Source: Cyanobacteria bacterium SZAS LIN-3 (GTDB taxonomy: Bacteria > Cyanobacteriota > Vampirovibrionia > Obscuribacterales > Obscuribacteraceae). From it: DNA of 64,000 bases. The stretch spans positions 62,001 to 126,000 of the forward strand of contig JAFEAV010000004.1 in the NCBI GenBank assembly GCA_018266215.1, read 5' to 3'. Made by a program: the position numbers and the translations under genes. Of the stretch, positions 7,273 through 16,073 are shown piece by piece. Under the pieces are notes generated by a model that saw only the letters and a list, made by a program, of their open reading frames with translations, searched no databases and was not told the origin of the DNA. The first letter of the stretch is position 1. Each line of letters opens with the position of its first letter.

Positions 7273-9015
7273 CTAGAGCGCTGTCAGCCGTTCTTTAGCC
7301 TTAGCTATACGGTCATCATTTGCTGGTGCTATTTCCAAAAATGTATTGAGTTCAAGTTTTGCACCGGCATGATCGCCTAGTTTTTCCATGATGCCTGCAA
7401 GCAGATAGTGGGCGTCGACATTTTTGGGATCGAGGGCCGTGGCCTCCATGTAGACTGCTTCGGCTGAGACCAGATCACCTTTGAGCAGCAGTGCCGAGCC
7501 CAAATTTAGCTTTGATGGTATTGATTTAGGATCGAGTTTTACCGCGGCCTTTGCATGCACCAGAGACTGCGGCAGATTGCCGGATCTGGCGTAGGCATAG
7601 CTCAGCTTGTCCTGCAACTGTGATGACTCGGGAAATAACACGGCCGCCGATTCCAGCAATTTGATGGCGCTTTCAAAATTACCGGCGGCGATGCAACGAT
7701 TGGACAGGGCCGTGATGATGACACGGTCTTTGGCGTTTAGACTGTAGGCTAGCTCCAGTTGCTTATCGGCCTCCTCTTGTTCTCCCAGCTTGCTCAGGAC
7801 CCGGGCATAGTTGGCGTGGAAGAGTGCGTCCTTGGGACTGAGCGTGACTGCGGTTTTATATTGCTCTCTGGCACCGGCCCAGTCGCCTTTTATGGTCAGC
7901 ACCGCACCGTAGTCAGCCACGGCATCGGCATAGGTGGCGTCGGTTTTGATCGCTTCCTTATATTCGGCAATGGCCTGGTCGAAGTCACCGGCGCCGACAA
8001 AGTTGTTGGCCTTGAGATAGTGGGCTTCTGCGGCGATAAAGGTCTGGACGTTTTCTGGGATGTCGCGCACTTTTTCGGTGCTGGGCGTGCCCAGGACCAT
8101 CGGGCCGCCATGCCAGTCGGCTTTCATCACCGGTGTCTGTCGGCCACGACTGGCCGTATCCGATTCAGTCTTGTCGCGTGCCGAGGCAAAGGCCTGATCG
8201 ATTGTGACCATGCCGTTGTTTTGTCTCAGAGCCGCGATTAGATTGTTTGAAAATTCATTGCCCTTAATTTCCTGGTCGGCTTTGCTTGAGCACAAAATCG
8301 CATAGCCGGAGCCCAGACTGGGTGCGGCTATACCGGTGGCGGCAGCTACGGCGGTTCTTTCGCTCAGGCGTTTGGCGCCTGGCCCGGCTGTGAGTTCGGC
8401 TGCGCCGCTGTAAGGTGAGTCTATGATCAATATGATGCGCTTTGCTTTTACCTCCTGCCTCAGGGTTTCCATCAGACCTTTCATTGAAAAGCAGGTGGAA
8501 TAAGGGTTGTCCAGGGCGCAGTCATAGGCGCAGAGATAGGAGCCACCATCGGTGGTGGGGAAGGCCTGGGTGGCGATGTAGACCACGACAAGGTCATCCG
8601 GCTCAGCCAGACTGCCGAGCCAGCCCTTGCCCAGGTTGGCCAGGACGTTCTGTCTGGTGGCTTCGGAGTTGATCAGAGTCTTTATGTGCGTTTCCGGGAA
8701 GCGTCCGGCGTCTGGATCCTTGAGGTATTCGACAAAGTTTTTTGCCGCCAGGTCCATTTTGGTATCGGTGCTGTCCAGGCGACTTTCTTTAAACTTGGAC
8801 GCGCCGATTACTACCGCGTATTTTTGCCGCACCGGATAATTTGTCGACTTGGCATTTGGGTTTAGATCCTGCACCTTTGTCCAGTTGATGCCCGATGCCG
8901 GTCCTTTTGAGATGTCCGGACTGCCGGCCGCGCGGGCCGCACAGATAGCAGCGGAGCCAGCTAGGAGCTGGCTCAGGAAAAGGAATAAGGTGTATGTTGC
9001 TAGCGTTTTTTTCAT
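7273..9015 (-). CDS. Secreted caspase-fold (C14-like) pseudopeptidase with TPR repeats
   Basis: A 580-residue protein with a signal peptide (residues 1-30). Residues about 64-320 follow the caspase/metacaspase layout: YAVVIGASKF, then DDLVVVYIATQAFP at the strand that normally ends in (S)GHG, and KRIILIIDSPYSG at the strand that normally reads DACHSG. Both catalytic residues are gone: no His follows strand 3, and the Cys is Pro or Tyr. It is therefore predicted to be catalytically inactive. Residues about 330-575 are TPR units (AEAHYLKANNFVGAGDFDQAI, ADAVADYGAVLTIKGDWAGAREQYKTAV and others). Its ATG overlaps the stop of the hydrolase gene by 4 bases (ATGA), so the two are translationally coupled. 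Confidence 0.85.
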   Translation of the reverse strand: MKKTLATYTLFLFLSQLLAGSAAICAARAAGSPDISKGPASGINWTKVQDLNPNAKSTNYPVRQKYAVVIGASKFKESRLDSTDTKMDLAAKNFVEYLKDPDAGRFPETHIKTLINSEATRQNVLANLGKGWLGSLAEPDDLVVVYIATQAFPTTDGGSYLCAYDCALDNPYSTCFSMKGLMETLRQEVKAKRIILIIDSPYSGAAELTAGPGAKRLSERTAVAAATGIAAPSLGSGYAILCSSKADQEIKGNEFSNNLIAALRQNNGMVTIDQAFASARDKTESDTASRGRQTPVMKADWHGGPMVLGTPSTEKVRDIPENVQTFIAAEAHYLKANNFVGAGDFDQAIAEYKEAIKTDATYADAVADYGAVLTIKGDWAGAREQYKTAVTLSPKDALFHANYARVLSKLGEQEEADKQLELAYSLNAKDRVIITALSNRCIAAGNFESAIKLLESAAVLFPESSQLQDKLSYAYARSGNLPQSLVHAKAAVKLDPKSIPSKLNLGSALLLKGDLVSAEAVYMEATALDPKNVDAHYLLAGIMEKLGDHAGAKLELNTFLEIAPANDDRIAKAKERLTAL

Positions 9016-10793
9016 TGATGCGCAAGTGCCACGTCGACGGCCAGAAGGCCTGAGGGATCGTTGAAGCTGACTTTAACAAGGCTGCCGTTTTCCGATGTGC
9101 TCATCGACTGTCTGGCTCCGGGAGCCGAAGGCGCGATGACGTCAGGCAAGATCACCGGAGTGGGATCGTCCCAAGACAATTGCATACGGGTCGGTACAAG
9201 GTCCTTGGCGCCGCTTCTGTCGTTGGAGACAAAGGCCAGATTGGTTGGCTCCTTCAGCTCTTCGCCAGTGAGCATTTTTTTGTGACTGAACAAAATGCTG
9301 ACCTTTTCAATACCGGGGGTATTGTCGAAGGAGAGCCAGTCGGCCGAGGGCACAGGGTAGTCGCTGCCTGCCTTGAGATAGTTGTCGTTGCCGGTTTTAG
9401 CCGAGGGGAAAAGGATAGCGCGCTTGCCGCTGCTGCCCTGTTTCATCAAAAGGTAGGCATAACCGTCGGTTTTGGGGATGATGTGAAATCTGATGGCATC
9501 CCCCGACTGGAAGGCGATCTTATTGTTGCAACGATAAACCTTGCCGCCGCGGTAGAGTTCAATCCAGTAAGAAATTGACGGTCCGTCACTCAGGGCCGGC
9601 GTGGTGGCCTGGGCCGAGGGCGCGGTCGCTGCTGCGCTGGCGACGGGAGTAGTCGGCTTGATATGGATGGAAATGGGTGGCGCACTATCGGTGGTGCCGC
9701 CTTCGCCGTTTGCATTATTGCCGCTGTTGGAAGCTGTCGTTGCCGTGTCCTTATCGTCGCTCTTAGCAATTATCTTTTTGTCGATCCAGTTGGTTACGTA
9801 GGCCAGATCTTCAGGAGTGAACTGGCCTTCTTCGAAGATCAGGTGCTCGGCATTTCTGCTCAAAACTTTGCTCTTCTGATAGCTGGCTATACTGTTGTAG
9901 AGCTTGACGGTGCTGGCGGGGATAACCAGTTTGTCCTCAGCACCCTGGATAACGAGAACGGGTGTGGACTTTATCCTTGCCGCTTCATCGATGTTTTTGT
10001 TCATGAAACTCTGGAAGGCGATCAGTTCAGCCGGACTCAGGTCCTTGCGACCGAGGGGATCGTTGGCCCAGCGTTCGCGCAGGTCTTCCTTCTTCGTCGC
10101 TTGTTTGATCACGCCGGAGCCGACGTCCATTTTCTTGCCCAAGCCAAAAATAGCGTGCATACCGACTTTCAGCTTTTCTTCACCGGCGCCGTAACGTTCA
10201 CCGGCGGGTACCGATGAGATCAGGCCGTCTATGAGTTCGGGGAATTGTGCGGTCGCGTGTATGCCGATGCCACCACCCATGGATTCGCCCAGAACAATTA
10301 CCGGCAGTCCGGGGTTCTTGCTGCGTACCTGCACCAGAGCGCGTCTGATATCGCTCAGGGTGCCGTCAAAGTCGACCTTGTCGTTCTTTTCTTTTTTAAC
10401 CCATTCACCAAAGCCGCGCACATCGATGGCATAAACAATCAGGCCCTGTTTGGCCATGGCCTTGCCGAAATCTTCATAACAGCCTTTGTGCAGGCCCAGA
10501 CCGTGAATACAAAAGAGAATGGCTTTGGGCTTGACTGTTTCGTCGGCCCAGCGCAGGCAGGGAATTTTCTCCTGGGGCTGATCCATTTTATAGGCTGAAG
10601 GCGGTCGTCCCAGAATGCCCTTGGGGCCGGGGGCGGTACTGGCGGCAGGGACCGAGGCGGCCGGTTTGGCCAGAGGTTTGACCGGCGGGTTGGCGGCTAT
10701 CGCCGTCTGGGCCGAGGCTGTCAGAGGCATGAGCGGCATGGCGCCGAGGGTCAAAATGACTGAGAGTAGCGGCCGTAGGCTTTTTGTTTTCAT
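9012..10793 (-). CDS. Secreted alpha/beta hydrolase with a C-terminal DUF4384-like domain
   Basis: A 593-residue protein. Signal peptide 1-29, then a Pro/Ala-rich linker. An alpha/beta hydrolase of the monoacylglycerol lipase/lysophospholipase type follows: oxyanion region CIHGLGLHKGCYEDFG, nucleophile elbow GESMGG with Ser171, acid Asp in VIQGAEDKLV, and His in RNAEHLIFEE, so the triad looks complete. After a second low-complexity linker, residues about 400-520 (YRGGKVYRCNN...GDAIRFHIIPKTDGYAYLLM) resemble DUF4384, a domain often fused to bacterial caspases. Here the caspase-like protein is the next gene, with stop and start overlapping, which supports a joint role outside the cytoplasm. The substrate is unknown. 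Confidence 0.85.
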   Translation of the reverse strand: MKTKSLRPLLSVILTLGAMPLMPLTASAQTAIAANPPVKPLAKPAASVPAASTAPGPKGILGRPPSAYKMDQPQEKIPCLRWADETVKPKAILFCIHGLGLHKGCYEDFGKAMAKQGLIVYAIDVRGFGEWVKKEKNDKVDFDGTLSDIRRALVQVRSKNPGLPVIVLGESMGGGIGIHATAQFPELIDGLISSVPAGERYGAGEEKLKVGMHAIFGLGKKMDVGSGVIKQATKKEDLRERWANDPLGRKDLSPAELIAFQSFMNKNIDEAARIKSTPVLVIQGAEDKLVIPASTVKLYNSIASYQKSKVLSRNAEHLIFEEGQFTPEDLAYVTNWIDKKIIAKSDDKDTATTASNSGNNANGEGGTTDSAPPISIHIKPTTPVASAAATAPSAQATTPALSDGPSISYWIELYRGGKVYRCNNKIAFQSGDAIRFHIIPKTDGYAYLLMKQGSSGKRAILFPSAKTGNDNYLKAGSDYPVPSADWLSFDNTPGIEKVSILFSHKKMLTGEELKEPTNLAFVSNDRSGAKDLVPTRMQLSWDDPTPVILPDVIAPSAPGARQSMSTSENGSLVKVSFNDPSGLLAVDVALAHQ

Positions 10794-10917
10794 TTTTTAC
10801 TGCGCTGGCTGTGGGAATGACTGTGCTTATGATTCCTGTGCTACCGGTAGCGGGGCCAAATTAGGAGGGGCCGGATCTCCGCCTTTCCAGGCATCGATCC
10901 AGCCCCCGATTCTCCGA

Positions 10918-12939
10918 TTAGCCTTCGCTCGTTGCCGAAGTTGTGGCCGTGTCATCTTCGGCCTTTGTTTCAGCGGCTTTGTCGCCGTTGCCTTCGGCGT
11001 GACCGTTGCCCTCGGCTTCAGCGGAGGCGCCGTTGCCTTCGGTCTCGGATTTTGCCTCTGAGCCTTCGCCTTTGGCGGCAGCTTCTTCGGCGGCTTTGGC
11101 AGCCGTTTCTGCTGCTTTCTTTTCGGCTTCGGCCTGTCTGTGAGCATTGGCTTCCTGGTCAATGATGACCATCAAACCGCGCAGCTGGTCCATTGTTTCG
11201 CGCACATCTTTTTCTTCTTCCAGGGCGCTCACTTGCTCGCGCATCTTGGCCATCAGTGCCAGCGCTTTGTCCTTGGTGTCGGGAGTGACGCCTTCGGCAT
11301 CCTTGAGTTGATGCTCGACGGTGTACACCAGACCATCCACTTCATTGCGCAGATCGGCCATGGCTTTGAATTTCGCGTCCTGCTCAGCATTGGCTTCAGC
11401 TTCCTTGACCATGCGATCGATGTCTTCTTTATTGAGGTTGGTCGAAGCGGTAATGGTTACCTTCTGCTCCTTGCCGCTGTTCAGGTCTTTGGCCGAGACT
11501 TTGACTATGCCGTTGGCATCGATGTCGAAGGAGACTTCGATGCGGGGCACGCCGCGGGGGGCCGGAGCGATGCCGTCAAGACGGAAATTGCCGAGCTTTT
11601 TATTGTCTCTGGCCATGGCGCGCTCGCCCTGGTAGATGACTACGTCAACGGCGTTTTGATTGTCTTCAGCCGTCGAACACATCTGTGTTTTGTGGCAGGG
11701 GATTGTGGTGTTGCGTTCGACCAGCTTGGCGAAAATGCCGCCGTTGGCGTCGATACCAAGAGACAGCGGTGTGACGTCGAGGAGCACCAGGTCGGTGACT
11801 TCGCCGGAGAGCACGCCGGCCTGCAGGGCGGCGCCCACGGCTACGACTTCGTCGGGGTTGACGCTCTGATTTGGTTCTTTGCCGCCGGTGAGGCTCTTTA
11901 CCAGTTCCTTGACGGCCGGAATGCGTGAGGAGCCGCCCACCAGTACTACTTCATCGATTTCGTTGTAGGTGAGTTTGGCGTCGGAGAGAGCCTGTTCGAT
12001 TGGCTTCTTGCAGCGCTCAACCAGTTGTCTTGTCAGCTCATTGAATTTTGAGCGGGTAAGCTTCATGTCAAGGTGCTTCGGTCCCGACTCATTGGCTGTG
12101 ATGAAAGGCAGGGAGATATTGGTCTCGGTCACCGAGGACAATTCCACTTTAGCCTTTTCAGCCGCTTCGGTCAGTCTTTGCAGTGCCTGGGGATCCTTGC
12201 GCAGGTCAATTGATTCCTGGCTGAGGAATTCGCCGGCAATCCACTCGACAAGGGCGTGGTCAAAGTCGTCGCCGCCCAGGTGGGTGTCACCGGAGGTGGA
12301 CTTAACTTCAATCAAGCCGTCGCTGACTTCCAGGATGGATACGTCGAAGGTACCGCCACCCAGGTCAAAAACAAGAATGGTTTCGTCGCCGCCCTTTTTC
12401 TCGATGCCGTAGGCAAGAGCTGCAGCGGTGGGCTCGTTGATGATGCGCAGTACTTCCAGACCGGCGATTGTGCCGGCGTTTTTGGTCGATTGTCTCTGCG
12501 AGTCGTTGAAGTAAGCCGGGACGGTGATTACAGCTGTATCAACTTTTTCGCCCAGATATTTCTCGGCGTCTTCTTTCAGTTTGCGCAGGATCATGGCTGA
12601 GATTTCTTCCGGTGAGAAATCTTTATCTCCGATTTGCACCCGGCAGCCGCCGTCCGGTGCTTCCTTCACTTTATAGGAGACGATTTTGGATTCTTCCGAC
12701 ACTTCGGCAAAGCGTCTGCCCATAAAGCGTTTGATTGAATAAACCGTGTTGAGCGGATTGACCACTGCCTGACGTCTGGCGAGCAGGCCACACAGTCTTT
12801 CTCCCGACTTATTGATGGCCACGACCGACGGAGTGGTGCGGCCGCCTTCTGAGTTGGATACTACTGTCGGGCGTCCACCTTCCATCACGGCTACGACGGA
12901 GTTTGTGGTTCCCAGATCAATTCCTAATGTCTTACCCAT
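10918..12939 (-). CDS. dnaK: Chaperone protein DnaK (Hsp70)
   Basis: A 673-residue Hsp70. The nucleotide-binding domain opens with [17 protein letters not shown] and holds the phosphate loop [14 protein letters not shown] and the adenosine motif [16 protein letters not shown]. The interdomain linker [13 protein letters not shown] leads into the substrate-binding domain and helical lid. The tail is long and low in complexity (Ala, Glu, Gly, Asn) and ends in SATSEG with no EEVD-like motif. It folds client proteins with DnaJ and GrpE, but neither gene is in the window, so this dnaK is isolated from the usual grpE-dnaK-dnaJ operon. Some positions differ from the consensus ([17 protein letters not shown]). 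No CIRCE element is visible upstream. Confidence 0.97.
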   Translation of the reverse strand: MGKTLGIDLGTTNSVVAVMEGGRPTVVSNSEGGRTTPSVVAINKSGERLCGLLARRQAVVNPLNTVYSIKRFMGRRFAEVSEESKIVSYKVKEAPDGGCRVQIGDKDFSPEEISAMILRKLKEDAEKYLGEKVDTAVITVPAYFNDSQRQSTKNAGTIAGLEVLRIINEPTAAALAYGIEKKGGDETILVFDLGGGTFDVSILEVSDGLIEVKSTSGDTHLGGDDFDHALVEWIAGEFLSQESIDLRKDPQALQRLTEAAEKAKVELSSVTETNISLPFITANESGPKHLDMKLTRSKFNELTRQLVERCKKPIEQALSDAKLTYNEIDEVVLVGGSSRIPAVKELVKSLTGGKEPNQSVNPDEVVAVGAALQAGVLSGEVTDLVLLDVTPLSLGIDANGGIFAKLVERNTTIPCHKTQMCSTAEDNQNAVDVVIYQGERAMARDNKKLGNFRLDGIAPAPRGVPRIEVSFDIDANGIVKVSAKDLNSGKEQKVTITASTNLNKEDIDRMVKEAEANAEQDAKFKAMADLRNEVDGLVYTVEHQLKDAEGVTPDTKDKALALMAKMREQVSALEEEKDVRETMDQLRGLMVIIDQEANAHRQAEAEKKAAETAAKAAEEAAAKGEGSEAKSETEGNGASAEAEGNGHAEGNGDKAAETKAEDDTATTSATSEG

Positions 12940-12964
12940 AGCTTTCTTTTCAGTCCTTTACTTG

Positions 12965-12995
12965 CTTATAGAGCTTTAGTGTCCAATTTTATCAA
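12965..12995 (-). promoter_or_regulatory. Possible dnaK promoter
   Basis: On the minus strand TTGATA (12990-12995) and TATAAG (12965-12970) are 19 bases apart and end 26 bases before the dnaK start. A TTGACA also lies further upstream (13004-13009). The spacing is not ideal, so this is a weak call. No CIRCE inverted repeat (TTAGCACTC and its complement) is present, so HrcA control is not suggested by this stretch. Confidence 0.3.
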
Positions 12996-13186
12996 AAGGC
13001 AACTGTCAAGAGCCCTGAAGGTGACCAGGCTCAAGCCAAGTTGTTACCAAAGGTTGTGGTATTGCATGTGGTAGCGCGGACCGTGCGCGGCGCCGTCCCG
13101 TCCGGTGCTGGTCAAATTCTCACATATAGTTTATGTTGTCAGTGTACAGTCGCAGTAAAAACCTAGAGTCGCCAGGAGGCCAAATT

Positions 13187-13486
13187 ATGGAGGAGCAAGA
13201 TACACCGCCGGTTCGCAAATCCGCGCGTATCACTCACCACGAGATTAAAGCGATGAAGGTGGTTGCGGCTAAAGAGCCGCCGGCGCTGATCAAGTTCTTT
13301 AATAAATTCAAAACGATGCTCTCCGACACGGTCAGCTCGATTCTGGGCATCTTTGCCCCCAAGCACGTCAGCTCCTGCGAGCTTAACGGCCATGTATTTC
13401 CAAAAGGCGCCTGGGAAGGTGAATTCCCCCGCTGCAGTCACTGCGGTCAAGAGCTGCGCTCGACCGATGAGCTCGGCACGCGCTGA
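13187..13486 (+). CDS. Small protein with a putative zinc-ribbon end
   Basis: A 99-residue protein. ATG 13187 is chosen over an upstream in-frame start because AGGAGG lies 7 bases before it. The first 70 residues are basic and partly amphipathic, with a hydrophobic stretch around SDTVSSILGIFAP. The end holds SCELNGHVF followed by CSHCGQEL, giving Cys, His and a CxxC pair that could form one zinc site. No family recognised. It starts opposite dnaK and precedes the nuclease-helicase gene by 82 bases, so it may share a transcript with it. Confidence 0.7.
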   Translation: MEEQDTPPVRKSARITHHEIKAMKVVAAKEPPALIKFFNKFKTMLSDTVSSILGIFAPKHVSSCELNGHVFPKGAWEGEFPRCSHCGQELRSTDELGTR

Positions 13487-13568
13487 GCCCTTTTGACGGA
13501 CCCTTTTAATTGACGAGCGGTGGTCGGACGGTATACCATACATAGCTATGTAGGATGCCGGTGGGCCA

Positions 13569-16073
13569 GTGGCCAGTCAGAAAAATAAGACCAAGAAGAC
13601 CATCAACTTAGCCATTCGCGACTTTGCCTTGCCGGTGCCCCGGACCGGCAGTATCGAGGTTAACTCCGGCTATGCTCAGATATTCGGCGGCCCCCTCACC
13701 CAGGCGGCCGAGGGTCGCAAGATCCATCTGGCCGTGCAAAAGGAAAGGCAGAAGCAGTACGCGGTTTACAAAAGCGAAGTTAAGCTGGCCGACAAATTTG
13801 AGAGCGAGAGTTTTGTCTTTAGCGTCTCCGGTCGCATGGACGGTTTTGTCGATGGCGTCGTGCCGATGGTCGAGGAAATCAAAAGCTCCTCGCAGGCGCT
13901 GGCCCTGGCTGAGATTTTGCGCAATGACCCGCAGCATCCCTATGGTTTGCAGCTGGCTACTTATGCTTATATCGTCTACAAGGAGCGAGCTGTTGCTCCC
14001 CGGGCGCATTTTGCCGTGGTCAACGACAAGGGCGCAATAATCGATGAATTTGACTATCCGTTTGACGTGGAAGTCTACGAGAAGTGGCTTGCCCTGCGCC
14101 TTCTGGAGCTTGAGCATGAAGCCCGGGCCGAGGAAGACAGGCGCGCTCGACGCAAAAAACTTGCCGGTGAACTGGTCTTCCCCTTTGAAAAGCCAAGGCC
14201 CTTTCAGCGCGAGCTGGTAGACAATCTGGCGACCGACCTGGGCGAGAGCGCCAATATCATTATTCAGGCCCCCACAGGTCTGGGTAAAACAATCGGTGTC
14301 ATGTATCCCACCCTCACCGACAGTCTTTCGCGGGGGGAGCGTTTTATTTATGTCACGCCCAAAAACAGCCAGCATGCCGTCGCCCAGGATGCGGTGCAGA
14401 GGCTTGGTCAGTCACTGACCGATACTCAACTCTTCAGCACCACCATTAATGCCAAAGCAAAAATGTGTCTCAAGGAGGAAGTGATCTGCAATCCTTCCTA
14501 TTGCCAGTATGCCAAAGATTACTATCAAAAAGTGGATCAGGCAAAGCTTGTCGATAAACTGGCTAAAATGCCAAGTCTCGGCGCGGAAGAGTTTAAGACT
14601 GTGGGCCAGGAGTATGAAGTCTGTCCCTTTGAACTGTCACTGGATACGGTGCAAAATGCTGATGTGGTAATCGGCGATTACAACTATGTTTTCAGCCCGC
14701 GCAATATACTCGGGCGTCTGACTTTCAATCTCTCCAAGAGCAATGAGAAGCCCAATCTCGTTATAGATGAGGCCCACAATCTGCCCGGTCGGGCCGCTGA
14801 TTATTATTCTAAGACTCTAACCAGTCGCGAGCTTGTGGAGCTGGGCAGCGAGCTTACCGATCTTGGTTTTGAAATTGCCGTGGAAGGCAAAAAAATAGTC
14901 TCCAATATTTTGTTTACCATCTCCACAGTCGGTCGCACGGTCAATCAAAGAGATGCCAAAGTGGCTTTATCTCCACTCTTGTTTGAGTCGCATCTGGCCG
15001 ACTTGCAAGCCCTGGCCGGTCGTTATGTTGAAAGCAAGGCGGCCAACAGCAGTGCTGCAACAGGCGCCAATAAAGGTGAGTCGGGTAAGGGCAAGAAACG
15101 CGATGCTCTGCTGACCCTGGTCAATTTGATTTCGGATTTCAGTGACGCCCTGGCCTATGAAGGCGATGAGTTTTTGCATCTTTATGTGCGCAGTAAATTG
15201 CAGGACGGCGGTATAGAAGAAAGTCTGCGCGTCGTATGCTGCGATGCCTCCTCCCGGCTCAAGCTGGCGCATAAGGAGTTTGCACATGTGGTGGCATTTT
15301 CGGCCACAATCAAACCCTTTGATTATTTTTCACAGCTCTCCGGTTTGCATGAAGAAGATTTGAAGACCCGCGAGTATCAGAGTCCTTTTCCCAGAGACAA
15401 CCGCAAGCTTCTGATTATCCCCCAGGTCTCGACTAAGTACAGCGATCGCGCACGCAACTACGGCAAAATTGCCGAGGCCATCAAACGAATAGTAGCGGTC
15501 AGGCCGGGCAATTATTTTGTGTTTTTTCCCAGCTATGGATTTTTGTCTTCGGTATTCGACAAAGTAAAACTGTTGCTGCCCGATGAATTTCGTCTGATGC
15601 GCCAGGAGTCGGAGATGAGCGCGGTCAAGGCCCAGGAGCTATTGACCTCACTGCTGGCCAGGGACAAGCCCACCCTTGTTTTTGCAGTGCAGGGAGGAGT
15701 CTTTGCCGAAGGGGTCGATTATCCCGGCGACATGATTATCGGTGCCATTATCGTTGGTCCCGGCCTGCCCAATTACAATTTTGAACGCGAACAGATACGT
15801 CAATTTTATGACAGCAGGTACGGCTCCGGCTTCGACTTTGCCTATGTTTATCCGGCCATGGCTAAAGTTATCCAGGCCGCCGGGCGGGTCATAAGGTCGG
15901 ATCAGGACCGGGGCATAATCGTCCTTATGGATCAGCGTTTTATCGAGCGCCAGTATGCCCTCGCCATGCCCGGCGACTGGTTTGACAGGAATGCTTCGGA
16001 GCTTGTGTCCAGGTCTATTATTCAAGACCTGCAGGACTTCTGGCATCCGGCCAAGGAGTCGACCCTTGTCTGA
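13569..16073 (+). CDS. PD-(D/E)XK nuclease fused to an Fe-S XPD/DinG-like helicase
   Basis: An 834-residue protein, GTG start. Residues about 60-140 match a RecB/Cas4-type nuclease: GRMD (Asp91), EEIK (Glu103-x-Lys105) and QLATY (Gln128-Tyr132), all three motifs intact. Residues about 205-830 are an SF2 helicase of the XPD/DinG group: Walker A QAPTGLGKT (233-241), four Cys positioned as an iron-sulphur cluster (300, 307, 312, 352), Walker B/DEAH VIDEAH (399-403), and motif VI region AAGRVIRSDQDRG. XPD-type helicases unwind 5' to 3'. The fused nuclease would cut unwound DNA. The next gene, another nuclease, overlaps the end by 8 bases, pointing to a joint role in DNA repair or defence. Confidence 0.9.
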   Translation: MASQKNKTKKTINLAIRDFALPVPRTGSIEVNSGYAQIFGGPLTQAAEGRKIHLAVQKERQKQYAVYKSEVKLADKFESESFVFSVSGRMDGFVDGVVPMVEEIKSSSQALALAEILRNDPQHPYGLQLATYAYIVYKERAVAPRAHFAVVNDKGAIIDEFDYPFDVEVYEKWLALRLLELEHEARAEEDRRARRKKLAGELVFPFEKPRPFQRELVDNLATDLGESANIIIQAPTGLGKTIGVMYPTLTDSLSRGERFIYVTPKNSQHAVAQDAVQRLGQSLTDTQLFSTTINAKAKMCLKEEVICNPSYCQYAKDYYQKVDQAKLVDKLAKMPSLGAEEFKTVGQEYEVCPFELSLDTVQNADVVIGDYNYVFSPRNILGRLTFNLSKSNEKPNLVIDEAHNLPGRAADYYSKTLTSRELVELGSELTDLGFEIAVEGKKIVSNILFTISTVGRTVNQRDAKVALSPLLFESHLADLQALAGRYVESKAANSSAATGANKGESGKGKKRDALLTLVNLISDFSDALAYEGDEFLHLYVRSKLQDGGIEESLRVVCCDASSRLKLAHKEFAHVVAFSATIKPFDYFSQLSGLHEEDLKTREYQSPFPRDNRKLLIIPQVSTKYSDRARNYGKIAEAIKRIVAVRPGNYFVFFPSYGFLSSVFDKVKLLLPDEFRLMRQESEMSAVKAQELLTSLLARDKPTLVFAVQGGVFAEGVDYPGDMIIGAIIVGPGLPNYNFEREQIRQFYDSRYGSGFDFAYVYPAMAKVIQAAGRVIRSDQDRGIIVLMDQRFIERQYALAMPGDWFDRNASELVSRSIIQDLQDFWHPAKESTLV

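Noticed and set aside
9601-9801. Short plus-strand frames within the hydrolase gene
   Set aside because: They arise from its low-complexity Pro/Ala linker read on the other strand.
10827-11162. A 111-residue Lys/Pro-rich open frame overlapping the end of dnaK
   Set aside because: It is a shifted reading of the repetitive Ala/Glu/Gly-coding tail of dnaK, with no ribosome binding site.
12940-13186. Search for a CIRCE element upstream of dnaK
   Set aside because: No TTAGCACTC-type inverted repeat is present in the 247 bases.
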